Assembly: GCA_030144725.1 (NCBI GenBank)
Contig: JASKMD010000008.1
Coordinates: 8,964,787-9,028,786 of the forward strand
DNA: 64,000 bases
Direction: 5' to 3'
From: Haematococcus lacustris
Lineage: Eukaryota; Chlorophyta; Chlorophyceae; Chlamydomonadales; Haematococcaceae
The notes beneath the pieces are model-generated. The model was not told the DNA's origin and made no database searches. It worked only from the letters and a program-made list of their open reading frames with translations. Each line of letters starts with the position of its first letter. Within the stretch, counting starts at the first letter, position 1. Of this stretch, positions 1 to 10,178 are shown one piece after another. Position numbers and translations under genes: made by a program.

Positions 1-116
1 GGCTGGGCTGGGCTGGGCTGGGCTGGGCTGGGCTGGGCTGGGCTGGGCTGGGCTGGGCTGGGCTGGGCTGGGCTGGGCTGGGCTGGGCTGGGCTGGGCTG
101 GGCTGAGCTGGGCTGG
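1..116. repeat. (GGCTG)n pentanucleotide microsatellite
   Basis: About 23 head-to-tail copies of GGCTG, nearly perfect, with one A substitution near position 105. The array runs off the left edge of the window. The same unit recurs at 47748-47855 inside a hAT element. Confidence 0.97.
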
Positions 117-762
117 GTGTAGGGAAGGGGAGGTTGGGACCATTGAACCTGCAGCAATTCAGTGGTTGGCAAATCATCAGGCAAGGTACTTGGAGCCACA
201 TGACTGCAAGATAAACTACTCACCATTCGCTAGGGTGGGTTTTGTGTGGGTGCACCCAACTTTGTTTCAAGTGCACTCAGCTTCGTCTCTTGCATGGCTC
301 CTGACCGCCTCTCCGGGCTCCTCCACTCCTCTTCCGCTCCGTCTCATATACTTTGGGCTACGTGTCGTAGTTGCACCTCATGCATTTCTTATGCCGCATC
401 GCTGCATCGCTGTGTCGCTGCATCACTGCACCTCCTTCCGTTTTCTGTCGCTATCTCTTGATCCTATCGCTTAACCTGATGGCATCCGGTCGCCTGAGCG
501 GCTGGCTGGCTCGTAGCCTTTTGGCGACGATTTTTGTTGGCTGCTCCTGGCTGCTCATTGCTGCTATATGGGGCAATCCAAGCTCCTTCGCGGTTCCTTG
601 GCTTCCTTCACGCCACCTTTGCGAAAACTTCATGCAGATATCACACAGATTGTTGAATAATGGAAGAGTCTTGATTCCTTCGCGGTGACTTTGCTTCCTT
701 CGCGGTGCCTTTGCGTAACCTTTATGCAAGCCTTTTCTTCATGTGCACAGCTGCACTACTTG
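117..762. other. No gene recognised
   Basis: Short overlapping reading frames only, none with a recognisable motif. No LTR matching the 3' LTR at 12371 is seen here, so the retrotransposon that begins near 1375 appears truncated at its 5' side. Confidence 0.5.
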
Positions 763-1200
763 GCATCTGTGCAGATGTCGAGGTATTTATCTGTGCAGAT
801 GTCGCCTTTATTAGCATCTGCACAGATGTCGTCCTTAGATTATAACCGGCATCTGCACAGATGTCGCCCTTTTGTGCATCTGCACAGATTTAATTACCGA
901 CATCTGCACAGATGTCGCCTTTATTAGCATCTGCACAGATTTAATAACCGGCATCTGCACAGATGTCGCCTTTATTAGCATCTGCACAGATGTCGTCCTT
1001 AGATTATAACCGGCATCTGCACAGATGTCGCCCTTTTGTGCATCTGCACAGATTTAATTACCGACATCTGCACAGATGTCGCCTTTATTAGCATCTGCAC
1101 AGATTTCATAACCGGCATCTGCACAGATGTCGCTTTTCCTAAAGGCATCGACATGCATCTGCACAGATTCCGGGCTCATTTAACCAACATCTGTGCAGAT
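763..1200. repeat. Palindromic minisatellite built on CATCTGCACAGATG
   Basis: The core CATCTGCACAGATG (arms CATCTG/CAGATG around CA) or its half-decayed form CATCTGCACAGATTTAAT recurs every 25-45 bp. The linkers are of a few types (GTCGCCTTTATTAG, GTCGTCCTTAGATTATAACCG, GTCGCCCTTTTGTG). The linkers come back in the same order after about 164 bp (compare 831 and 995), so this is a higher-order repeat. The last copies at 1153-1200 are degenerate, and one is in the other orientation (CATCTGTGCAGATT). No gene is associated. Confidence 0.92.
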
Positions 1201-1374
1201 TCCCAAAAAGGGGGGGGTACCTCGCGCGCGGATCGATGTATCTTCGCAACCGCTGCGAGTTAGGACTTCATTCAAGAGCGAGGTCCCCCTTAAACTCAAC
1301 GCTCTATCGTTCTATCGGAGCAGAAAGTCCATCCGATGCAAAAAAGGCCCCCGCGTCGGCCTTATTTATCGTGA

Positions 1375-2007
1375 GTGGTCTGGTTCAAGTCCATCAGGGA
1401 TGCCTATGCCTTGACACATGCTGGCTATCCTCCATGGGACTATCTGTGCAAGCAGTTCATTGAGATGGTGGGAGAGGATCTTGTCACCGATCTTGACCAG
1501 GCTCATGGCCAGCTAATGAACTCTAAGCTGCTGTGCATGTCTCTAAGTGTGACCCTGCAGGAGTACACTACAAACTTCAGCAATACCATCACTTTGTGTG
1601 GTACAAGGGTGCATGAACATGGCATTGACTGTGGTCACTGCTTAGAGGGGCCTCACCCCCTAACTGGCCCAGTGGCACAGGACCTCATGTCCTTGGCACA
1701 CCCCACTCTTGACGATGTTGTGGCTTCAGCCATACACAACCACAAGGGCATTGTAGCTGCTGCTGGTTCTGGGGTCACCCCAAGCAAGTGTGGTGGTGTT
1801 AGTGTTGTGGCTGCTGTTCGTCCGCAGATCGCCGCCGTCCCGGCAGCCCTCACTCTTACTCCGGCCTGGTCACTCCGGTCGCGCCGGTGGCGCTGGTGGC
1901 TCCGCCACTCCCCGTGCCTACCCTGCAGCTCCCACGGCTCCGCCGTCTGCTGCCCCGCCTACCGCGGTATGATGTGTCTTTGGGTGACGACTGGCTGTAT
2001 GCTGTAA
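1375..2007 (+). pseudogene. Retrotransposon gag remnant, frameshifted
   Basis: The first 140 or so codons of this frame look like a retrotransposon gag core: a helical segment around WDYLCKQFIEMV, followed by LQEYTTNFSNT and by DLMSLAHPTLDDVVASA. After about 1800 the same frame becomes Arg/Trp-rich and unlike protein, while another frame (1790-1972) gives a Gly/Pro/Ala-rich linker, so at least one frameshift lies near 1800. No CCHC zinc knuckle is visible. The assignment rests on position upstream of pol and on composition, not on a strong motif. The family role would be capsid formation. Confidence 0.5.
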
Positions 2008-2063
2008 CCCCCACACACTCATTCATCGGCACCGACTTTGCTGTCAAGCATGCATTGCCATAG
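1963..2063 (+). pseudogene. Scrambled duplicate of the aspartic-protease coding segment
   Basis: Read in frame, this 101-bp stretch gives RYDVSLGDDWLYAV, then THSFIGTDFAVKHALP, then a stop. The intact protease just downstream has the same two motifs in the opposite order: THSFVSTAFALKHALP near 2130-2180 and GYDVLLGDDWL near 2322-2354. The fragment is therefore a diverged second copy of the protease with its C-terminal motif placed before its N-terminal one. The catalytic DTGA is missing from the duplicate. It probably arose from two tandem protease copies with a deletion between them. Confidence 0.7.
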
Positions 2064-3771
2064 AGCTTGTACTCCAAAGCTCATCAGTGGCTGCTGGCTG
2101 CTGGCACACTTCTTGTGTGACACTGGTGCCACACACTCCTTTGTCAGCACTGCCTTTGCTCTGAAGCATGCACTGCCACTGGAGCCTCTCCCCTCAGCAC
2201 AAAAGTGGTCACTGGCTGACAACACCACTCTGTCCTGCAAGCAGTTCGCCACTGTGGACTTATGTCTGCCTGGCCACTGTGCCACATGCAAGCTGACAGT
2301 CATGCCTAGCTTTGTGCAGGGTTATGATGTGCTTCTGGGTGATGATTGGCTGTTTGCCAACAAGGCTATCCTTTCTTATGAGGGTAAAACCCTTTCTCTT
2401 TCTGCTGCTGGCAAGACTGCTGTGACTCTGCCATGTCCTGCTGTGGCAGCCCCTAAGTATGTTGGGCAATGTTCTGCTGTAAGACCAACCCCTGCATTCT
2501 TAATCAATGCTCTCAAAGCCAAACCTGAGTTAATCTCAGCTACCCAGGCGTCCAGGTGGCTCCTGAAAGGTGGCCGTGCTGTGGTGGCTTTAGTCATGAC
2601 TGAAGGCTCAGCCTCTGCCGGTCCTGGTACCCCCAGTGACAAAGACGACCCACACATACCTGCAGCTATTAAAGCTGAGCTGCAAACCCTACTCGATGAG
2701 TACAGTGACGTGTTTAAACCACTCACTGATACCCCTCCTGAACGTCCTGTGGGTCATACCATACCCCTGGTCCCTGACGCCCGTCCACCTGTGACCCCCA
2801 TGTACCGTCTCAGTAAACCTGAGCAAGAGGAGCTTAAGAGACAGATCCAGGACTACCTCAGCAAAGGTATGATTGAGCCCAGCTCCTCCCCCTATGCTGC
2901 ACCCATCCTGTTTGTGCAGAAAAAGTCAGGTGAGCTACGAATGTGCATTGACTACCGTCAGCTCAACAAGCTCACACTACGTGACCAATACCCCCTGCCC
3001 AGGATTGATGATCTGTTTGACAGGTTGTCAGGGTGTTCTGTCTTCTCCTCCCTTGACCTGCGAGCTGGTTACCACCAGATCAGGATCACCCCTGAGGACG
3101 TCCCCAAAACGGCCTTCAGGACCCCTGAAGGTCACTTCCAATTTAAGGTGCTGTCTTTTGGCCTGACCAATGCCCCTGCCACCTTCCAGCGTGTCATGAA
3201 TGATGCTTTTGCACCTGTCCTGGGCAAATGTGCACTAGTGTATCTAGATGACATACTGGTCATGTCTAAGTCTCTACCTGAGCACCTGCAGCACCTACGC
3301 CTTGTCTTTGACCTGCTGCGTAAAAACAAACTGTATGCCAAGATGTCCAAATGTGAGTTCATGCAGCTCACCCTCAGGTTTCTTGGGCATGTGATCTCAG
3401 CTGGTGCCATCTCTGTGGACCCTGATAAGGTGAGGGCCATTGTTGACTGGCCTGTCCCTTCGTCCCTGACCCAGCTGCAGTCCTTCCTGGGTGCTGCCAA
3501 CTTTGTTCGCAAGTTTGTGCATAACTTCAGTGCCATCTCAGCACCCCTGACTGATCTGTGTGGCAAGCTCAGTGCCACATTCCCATGGCACTCCTGGCCT
3601 GACCATGAACGTCTTGCCTTCTATGAGCTCAAAGCTGCTGTGGCTAACGTGCCTATGCTACGCCTGCCAGATCACACCCAACCCTTCCAGGTGTACTGTG
3701 ATGCCTCACTCCAAGGAGTAGGTGCAGTCCTGATGCAGGATGGGTACCCCCTTGCCTATCTATACTATTAA
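2038..3771 (+). CDS. Pol polyprotein, 5' part: protease, reverse transcriptase, start of RNase H
   Basis: The 577-codon frame opens with a retropepsin active site (CDTGATHSF, about residue 28) and the partner loop GYDVLLGDDWL. The reverse transcriptase core follows (YRLSKPEQEELKRQI, then FSSLDLRAGYHQI, FGLTNAPATFQ and the catalytic YLDD about residue 402). The connection segment leads into RNase H, whose first catalytic Asp lies in VYCDASLQGVGAVL. The last genuine codons are PLAY at 3748-3759. The final few residues and the stop come from the 5' end of the inserted Helitron. The rest of RNase H resumes at 10179. The upstream start is arbitrary, because pol is normally made as a gag-pol product. 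The enzyme would copy element RNA into DNA. Confidence 0.93.
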   Translation: MLSSMHCHRACTPKLISGCWLLAHFLCDTGATHSFVSTAFALKHALPLEPLPSAQKWSLADNTTLSCKQFATVDLCLPGHCATCKLTVMPSFVQGYDVLLGDDWLFANKAILSYEGKTLSLSAAGKTAVTLPCPAVAAPKYVGQCSAVRPTPAFLINALKAKPELISATQASRWLLKGGRAVVALVMTEGSASAGPGTPSDKDDPHIPAAIKAELQTLLDEYSDVFKPLTDTPPERPVGHTIPLVPDARPPVTPMYRLSKPEQEELKRQIQDYLSKGMIEPSSSPYAAPILFVQKKSGELRMCIDYRQLNKLTLRDQYPLPRIDDLFDRLSGCSVFSSLDLRAGYHQIRITPEDVPKTAFRTPEGHFQFKVLSFGLTNAPATFQRVMNDAFAPVLGKCALVYLDDILVMSKSLPEHLQHLRLVFDLLRKNKLYAKMSKCEFMQLTLRFLGHVISAGAISVDPDKVRAIVDWPVPSSLTQLQSFLGAANFVRKFVHNFSAISAPLTDLCGKLSATFPWHSWPDHERLAFYELKAAVANVPMLRLPDHTQPFQVYCDASLQGVGAVLMQDGYPLAYLYY

Positions 3772-4443
3772 AACTGCTAGGGGGGGGGGTCGGCGGAACG
3801 GCCTGCGATTGCGCGCACAGCCTCGCAATAATTATGTAAGGACTCCCTCCGCACAGAATCGCGAAAGATGCACTGTGCCGTGAGATCGACTTCCGATCTG
3901 CGGTTCTAATGCCCCACAAATAGTAGCTACCAGCGAACCTGGCTCAGCAAACGATGGCGATGCAGCCAGCGCAGAGATAGTTCAAAGTCAGCGGACGGTC
4001 TAAAGTCAAACGTTACACAGCCAAAAGTCAAACGAGTCAAGTCCATCGATGGCTGCGGCCACTTTTGGCTGCGGCTGCTGACGAGTCACTGCGTAGCCAG
4101 CTCCAATAGCCTCCTCATGCGACCCTCCTCCGTGCCGCTCTAACGGGGCATTGCGACAAGTAGGCTGGATGATTGCAGTTGGCCTTTAAGCCGTGCCAGG
4201 CCACGCTGTAACGATGGGGCTTTGTACACAGGGTATACGTAGCGTACCCCGAATACCAAAGGTTTGACCGTGATAGTGCAAAGCATGCAGGGCGCACAAT
4301 TCACCGTAACTGCGGTGTGTCCGTAACCGCGGGACAAATGCAAGTCGCTGCGCTATGCAGCCAGCCAGCCATGACAGTCATTGCACGGGAACCACCTGAT
4401 GATGCATACGAGGAATGTGGCGACGAGACCCGGACATGGCGGA
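3759..4443. other. Helitron 5' unique region, no gene
   Basis: About 685 bp of unique sequence follows the 5' terminus, with a poly-G run at 3780-3789 and short repeats of the type AAAGTCAAACG/AAAGTCAGCGG around 3980-4040. Only short spurious frames are seen. The same block is repeated at 6787-7472. Confidence 0.7.
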
Positions 4444-6694
4444 CGGGCAGCCGGTCAGGGTAGGGCAGCAGCAGGGCAGCCGGGCAGCCATCAGGGTAGG
4501 GCAGCAGCAGCGCAGCAGGGCATCAGGGCAGCCGCTCAGGGTCGGGCAGCAGCAGGGCATCAGAGCAGCCGGTCAGGGTAGGGCTGCAGCAGCGCAGCCG
4601 GTCAGGGTAGGACAGCAGCAGGGCAGCCGGGCAGGGCAGGGCTGCAGCAGGGCAGCTGGACAGGGTAGGATAGGAGCAGGGCAGCCGGTCAGGGTGGGGC
4701 AGCAGCACGGCAGCCGGACAGGGTAGGGTAGGAGCAGGGCAGCAGGGCAGCCGGTCAGGGTAGGGCAGCAGCAGGGAAGCCAGGCAGCCGGTCAGGGTAG
4801 GGCAGCCGGTCAGGGTAGGGCAGCAGCAGGGAAGCCAGGCAGCCGGTCAGGGTAGGGCAGCAGCAGGGCAGCCGGGCAGCCATCAGGGTAGGGCAGCAGC
4901 AGCGCAGCAGGGCAGCCGGTCAGGGTAGGGCAGCAGCAGCGCAGCCAGACAGGGTAGGGCAGCAGCAGGGCAGCCGGGCAGGGTAGGGCAGCAGCAGGGC
5001 AGCCGGGCAGGGTAGGGTAGGAGCAGGGCAGCAGCAGGGCAGCAGGTCAGGGTAGGGCAGCAGCAGGGAAGCCAGGCAGCCGGTCAGGGTAGGGCAGCAG
5101 CAGGGCATCAGGGCAGCCGGTCAGGGTAGGGCTGCAGCAGCGCAGCCGGTCAGGGTAGGGCAGCAGCAGGGCAGCCGGGCAGGGCAGGGCAGCAGCAGGG
5201 CAGCTGGACAGGGTAGGATAGGAGCAGGGCAGCCAGGCAGGGTGGGGCAGCAGCACGGCAGCCGGACAGGGTAGGGTAGGAGCAGGGCAGCAGGGCAGCC
5301 GGTCAGGGTAGGGCAGCAGCAGGGAAGCCAGGCAGCCGGTCAGGGTAGGGCAGCAGCAGGGCAGCTGGGCAGCCATCAGGGTAGGGCAGCAGCAGCGCAG
5401 CAGGGCATCAGGGCAGCCGGTCAGGGTAGGGCAGCAGCAGGGCAGCCGGGCAGGGTAGGGCAGCAGCAGGGCAGCCGGGCAGGGTAGGGCAGCAGCAGGG
5501 CAGCCGGGCAGGGTAGGGTAGGAGCAGGGCAGCAGCAGGGCAGCCGGTCAGGGTAGGGCAGCAGCAGGGAAGCCAGGCAGCCGGTCAGGGTAGGGCAGCA
5601 GCAGGGCATCAGGGCAGCCGGTCAGGGTAGGGCAGCAGCAGGGCAGCCGGGCAGGGTAGGGCAACAGCAGGGCAGCCGGGCAGGGTAGGGCAGCAGCAGG
5701 GCAGCAACAGGGCAGCCGGGCAGGGTAGGGCAGCACCAGGGCAGCCGTGCAGCCGGTCAGGGTAGGGCAGCAGCAGGGCATCAGGGTAGCCGGTCAAGGT
5801 AGGGCAGCAGCCGGGCAGCCGGTCAGGGTAGGGCAGCAGCAGGGCAGCAACAGGGCAGCCGGTCAGTGTAGGGCAGCAGCAGAGCAGCCGGTCAGGGTAG
5901 GGCAGCAGCAGGGCATCAGGGTAGCCGGTCAAGGTAGGGCAGCAGCCGGGCAGCCGGTCAGGGTAGGGCAGCAGCAGGGCAGCAACAGGGCAGCCGGTCA
6001 GTGTAGGGCAGCAGCAGAGCAGCCGGTCAGGGTAGGGCAGCAGCAGAGCAGCAGGGCATCAGGGCAGCCGGTCAGGGTAGGGCAGCAGCAGGGCATCAGG
6101 GCAGCCGGTCAGGGTAGGGCAGCAGCAGGGCAGCCGGGCAGGGTAGGGCAGCAGCAGGGCAGCCGGTCTGGGTAGGGCAGCAGCAGGGCAGCAGGGCAGG
6201 GTAGTGCAGCAGCAGGGCAGCAGGGCAGCCGGGCAGGGAAGGGCAGCAGCAGGGCAGCCGGGCAGGGTAGGGCAGCAGCAGGGCAGCCGGTCAGCATAGG
6301 GCAGCAGCAGGGCAGCAACAGGGCAGCAGGGCAGCCGGGCAGGGTAGGGCAGCAGCAGGGCAGCCGTGCAGCCGGTCAGGGTAGGGCAGCAGCAGGGCAT
6401 CAGGGCAGCCGGTCAGGGTAGGGCAGCAGCAGGGCAGCCGGGCAGGGTAGGGCAGCAGCAGGGCAGCCGTGCAGCCGGTCAGGGTAGGGCAGCAGCAGGG
6501 CATCAGGGTAGCCGGTCAAGGTAGGGCAGCAGCCGGGAATCAGGGCAGCCGGTCAGGGTAGGGCAGCAGCGGGGCAGCAACAGGGCAGCAGGGCAGCCGG
6601 GCAGGGTAGGGCAGCACCAGGGCAGCCGTGCAGCCGGTCAGGGTAGGGCAGCAGCAGGGTAGCCGGTCAAGGTAGGGCAGCAGCCGGGCAGCCG
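4444..6694 (+). repeat. G-rich degenerate minisatellite inside Helitron unit 1
   Basis: A modular array of CAGCCGGTCAGGGTAGGG plus (CAG)2-3 spacers, with a basic unit of about 25-30 bp and variants (CGGGCAGGGTAGGG, CAGCCATCAGGGTAGGG, GCATCAGGGCAGCCGG). Many GGG runs lie on the plus strand. Long open frames on both strands (Gly-Gln-Ala-Arg rich on plus, Pro-Leu-Cys rich on minus) are by-products of the repeat and are not called as genes. Confidence 0.93.
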
Positions 6695-7472
6695 GAGAGT
6701 TTTTATGGACGGTGTGCACCTAACTGCGTTCTCACTTTCGCAAAAAGATGATTTTGCACCTACGGTTCGCCCTACGGACCTACGCATCTATACTATTAAA
6801 ACTGCTAGGGGGGGGGGGTCGGCGGAACGGCCTGCGATTGCGCGCACAGCCTCGCAATAATTATGTAAGGACTCCCTCCGCACAGAATCGCGAAAGATGC
6901 ACTGTGCCGTGAGATCGACTTCCGATCTGCGGTTCTAATGCCCCACAAATAGTAGCTACCAGCGAACCTGGCTCAGCAAACGATGGCGATGCAGCCAGCG
7001 CAGAGATAGTTCAAAGTCAGCGGACGGTCTAAAGTCAAACGTTACACAGCCAAAAGTCAAACGAGTCAAGTCCATCGATGGCTGCGGCCACTTTTGGCTG
7101 CGGCTGCTGACGAGTCACTGCGTAGCCAGCTCCAATAGCCTCCTCATGCGACCCTCCTCCGTGCCGCTCTAACGGGGCATTGCGACAAGTAGGCTGGATG
7201 ATTGCAGTTGGCCTTTAAGCCGTGCCAGGCCACGCTGTAACGATGGGGCTTTGTACACAGGGTATACGTAGCGTACCCCGAATACCAAAGGTTTGACCGT
7301 GATAGTGCAAAGCATGCAGGGCGCACAATTCACCGTAACTGCGGTGTGTCCGTAACCGCGGGACAAATGCAAGTCGCTGCGCTATGCAGCCAGCCAGCCA
7401 TGACAGTCATTGCACGGGAACCACCTGATGATGCATACGAGGAATGTGGCGACGAGACCCGGACATGGCGGA

Positions 7473-9723
7473 CGGGCAGCCGGTCAGGGTAGGGCAGCAG
7501 CAGGGCAGCCGGGCAGCCATCAGGGTAGGGCAGCAGCAGCGCAGCAGGGCATCAGGGCAGCCGCTCAGGGTCGGGCAGCAGCAGGGCATCAGAGCAGCCG
7601 GTCAGGGTAGGGCTGCAGCAGCGCAGCCGGTCAGGGTAGGACAGCAGCAGGGCAGCCGGGCAGGGCAGGGCTGCAGCAGGGCAGCTGGACAGGGTAGGAT
7701 AGGAGCAGGGCAGCCGGTCAGGGTGGGGCAGCAGCACGGCAGCCGGACAGGGTAGGGTAGGAGCAGGGCAGCAGGGCAGCCGGTCAGGGTAGGGCAGCAG
7801 CAGGGAAGCCAGGCAGCCGGTCAGGGTAGGGCAGCCGGTCAGGGTAGGGCAGCAGCAGGGAAGCCAGGCAGCCGGTCAGGGTAGGGCAGCAGCAGGGCAG
7901 CCGGGCAGCCATCAGGGTAGGGCAGCAGCAGCGCAGCAGGGCAGCCGGTCAGGGTAGGGCAGCAGCAGCGCAGCCAGACAGGGTAGGGCAGCAGCAGGGC
8001 AGCCGGGCAGGGTAGGGCAGCAGCAGGGCAGCCGGGCAGGGTAGGGTAGGAGCAGGGCAGCAGCAGGGCAGCAGGTCAGGGTAGGGCAGCAGCAGGGAAG
8101 CCAGGCAGCCGGTCAGGGTAGGGCAGCAGCAGGGCATCAGGGCAGCCGGTCAGGGTAGGGCTGCAGCAGCGCAGCCGGTCAGGGTAGGGCAGCAGCAGGG
8201 CAGCCGGGCAGGGCAGGGCAGCAGCAGGGCAGCTGGACAGGGTAGGATAGGAGCAGGGCAGCCAGGCAGGGTGGGGCAGCAGCACGGCAGCCGGACAGGG
8301 TAGGGTAGGAGCAGGGCAGCAGGGCAGCCGGTCAGGGTAGGGCAGCAGCAGGGAAGCCAGGCAGCCGGTCAGGGTAGGGCAGCAGCAGGGCAGCTGGGCA
8401 GCCATCAGGGTAGGGCAGCAGCAGCGCAGCAGGGCATCAGGGCAGCCGGTCAGGGTAGGGCAGCAGCAGGGCAGCCGGGCAGGGTAGGGCAGCAGCAGGG
8501 CAGCCGGGCAGGGTAGGGCAGCAGCAGGGCAGCCGGGCAGGGTAGGGTAGGAGCAGGGCAGCAGCAGGGCAGCCGGTCAGGGTAGGGCAGCAGCAGGGAA
8601 GCCAGGCAGCCGGTCAGGGTAGGGCAGCAGCAGGGCATCAGGGCAGCCGGTCAGGGTAGGGCAGCAGCAGGGCAGCCGGGCAGGGTAGGGCAACAGCAGG
8701 GCAGCCGGGCAGGGTAGGGCAGCAGCAGGGCAGCAACAGGGCAGCCGGGCAGGGTAGGGCAGCACCAGGGCAGCCGTGCAGCCGGTCAGGGTAGGGCAGC
8801 AGCAGGGCATCAGGGTAGCCGGTCAAGGTAGGGCAGCAGCCGGGCAGCCGGTCAGGGTAGGGCAGCAGCAGGGCAGCAACAGGGCAGCCGGTCAGTGTAG
8901 GGCAGCAGCAGAGCAGCCGGTCAGGGTAGGGCAGCAGCAGGGCATCAGGGTAGCCGGTCAAGGTAGGGCAGCAGCCGGGCAGCCGGTCAGGGTAGGGCAG
9001 CAGCAGGGCAGCAACAGGGCAGCCGGTCAGTGTAGGGCAGCAGCAGAGCAGCCGGTCAGGGTAGGGCAGCAGCAGAGCAGCAGGGCATCAGGGCAGCCGG
9101 TCAGGGTAGGGCAGCAGCAGGGCATCAGGGCAGCCGGTCAGGGTAGGGCAGCAGCAGGGCAGCCGGGCAGGGTAGGGCAGCAGCAGGGCAGCCGGTCTGG
9201 GTAGGGCAGCAGCAGGGCAGCAGGGCAGGGTAGTGCAGCAGCAGGGCAGCAGGGCAGCCGGGCAGGGAAGGGCAGCAGCAGGGCAGCCGGGCAGGGTAGG
9301 GCAGCAGCAGGGCAGCCGGTCAGCATAGGGCAGCAGCAGGGCAGCAACAGGGCAGCAGGGCAGCCGGGCAGGGTAGGGCAGCAGCAGGGCAGCCGTGCAG
9401 CCGGTCAGGGTAGGGCAGCAGCAGGGCATCAGGGCAGCCGGTCAGGGTAGGGCAGCAGCAGGGCAGCCGGGCAGGGTAGGGCAGCAGCAGGGCAGCCGTG
9501 CAGCCGGTCAGGGTAGGGCAGCAGCAGGGCATCAGGGTAGCCGGTCAAGGTAGGGCAGCAGCCGGGAATCAGGGCAGCCGGTCAGGGTAGGGCAGCAGCG
9601 GGGCAGCAACAGGGCAGCAGGGCAGCCGGGCAGGGTAGGGCAGCACCAGGGCAGCCGTGCAGCCGGTCAGGGTAGGGCAGCAGCAGGGTAGCCGGTCAAG
9701 GTAGGGCAGCAGCCGGGCAGCCG
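7473..9723 (+). repeat. G-rich degenerate minisatellite inside Helitron unit 2
   Basis: Second copy of the 4444-6694 array, with the same order of variants throughout as far as I can read. Minisatellites normally change copy number quickly, so matching variant order supports a very recent duplication. Confidence 0.93.
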
Positions 9724-9815
9724 GAGAGTTTTTATGGACGGTGTGCACCTAACTGCGTTCTCACTTTCGCAAAAAGATGATTTTGCACCTACGGTTCGCC
9801 CTACGGACCTACGCA

Positions 9816-10178
9816 TACATTATATACAAACGTATATACCGTCATTTAAGTCGCCGCATACGCTTCAGGCCAACTCTACAGATAATGTTGTGTACAGTGA
9901 GGTGTTTCCTGCATAGCCTGCTTGCCCTGACACCGATGAGGGGTTGGTAGAACAGACACACCCATTGCTGTCACAGTCGGACTCATTTACTCGGGTGAGA
10001 ACTCGGAATCACTTTCTTAGACTCAGCACTCAAACTCACATCCAGCACTTAGACTCAGCACTCAGCACTGTGGCTTGGTGCAAGAGCTGGTGCAAGGACT
10101 GGTGCAAGAGCGCTGTGGCCGGAGGCTGCAGCTTGGTCCGTGTGCCCCGTCCGCTGTCGGACGGGCCCGCTGTACTAG
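9816..10178 (+). other. Helitron 3' tail with terminal hairpin
   Basis: The single-copy tail has short direct repeats (CTCAGCACT/ACTCAGCACT at 10022-10072 and GTGCAAGAGCTG/GTGCAAGGACTG at 10078-10110). The terminal stem CCCGTCCG/CGGACGGG with loop CTGT follows, then CTAG. The hairpin is the usual rolling-circle termination signal of Helitrons. Confidence 0.88.

Larger units (their letters stand above)
3759..9815 (+). repeat. Tandem duplication of the Helitron 5' 3.03 kb
   Basis: Unit 1 is 3759-6786 and unit 2 is 6787-9815. Both begin with the Helitron 5' terminus and end ...CGGACCTACGCA. The only difference I found by eye is one extra G in the poly-G run after the terminus (10 G against 11 G). 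Unit 2 continues into TACATTATATAC and the unique 3' tail. The element thus has two 5' ends and one 3' end. Near-identity means a very recent event, or an assembly duplication. Confidence 0.9.
3759..10178 (+). mobile_element. Non-autonomous Helitron inserted in RNase H
   Basis: The element begins TCTATACTATTAAAACTGC, a classical Helitron 5' end. It ends with an 8-bp hairpin (10146-10153 with 10158-10165, loop CTGT), nine bases, then CTAG at 10175-10178. The flanking bases are A (3758) and T (10179), the Helitron target dinucleotide. If the insert is skipped, the RNase H frame runs on without loss or gain of a base, which proves both ends. There is no Rep/helicase gene, so it must be mobilised by a partner elsewhere. 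Inside are two nearly identical 3.03-kb units and a 363-bp 3' tail. Confidence 0.93.

Noticed and set aside
763..1200. CRISPR-like array
   Set aside because: The repeats are short and near-palindromic, and the spacers are only a few types recurring in order, not unique. No cas-like gene is near and the DNA is eukaryotic. It is a minisatellite.
4415..6503. Long overlapping open frames (Pro-Leu-Cys or Gly-Gln-Arg rich) in the Helitron
   Set aside because: They follow the minisatellite unit on both strands, repeat exactly in unit 2, and show no domain or splice signal.
4430..9730. Interstitial telomere
   Set aside because: GGGTAGGG is embedded in a longer CAG-rich unit; no run of algal TTTTAGGG repeats is present.
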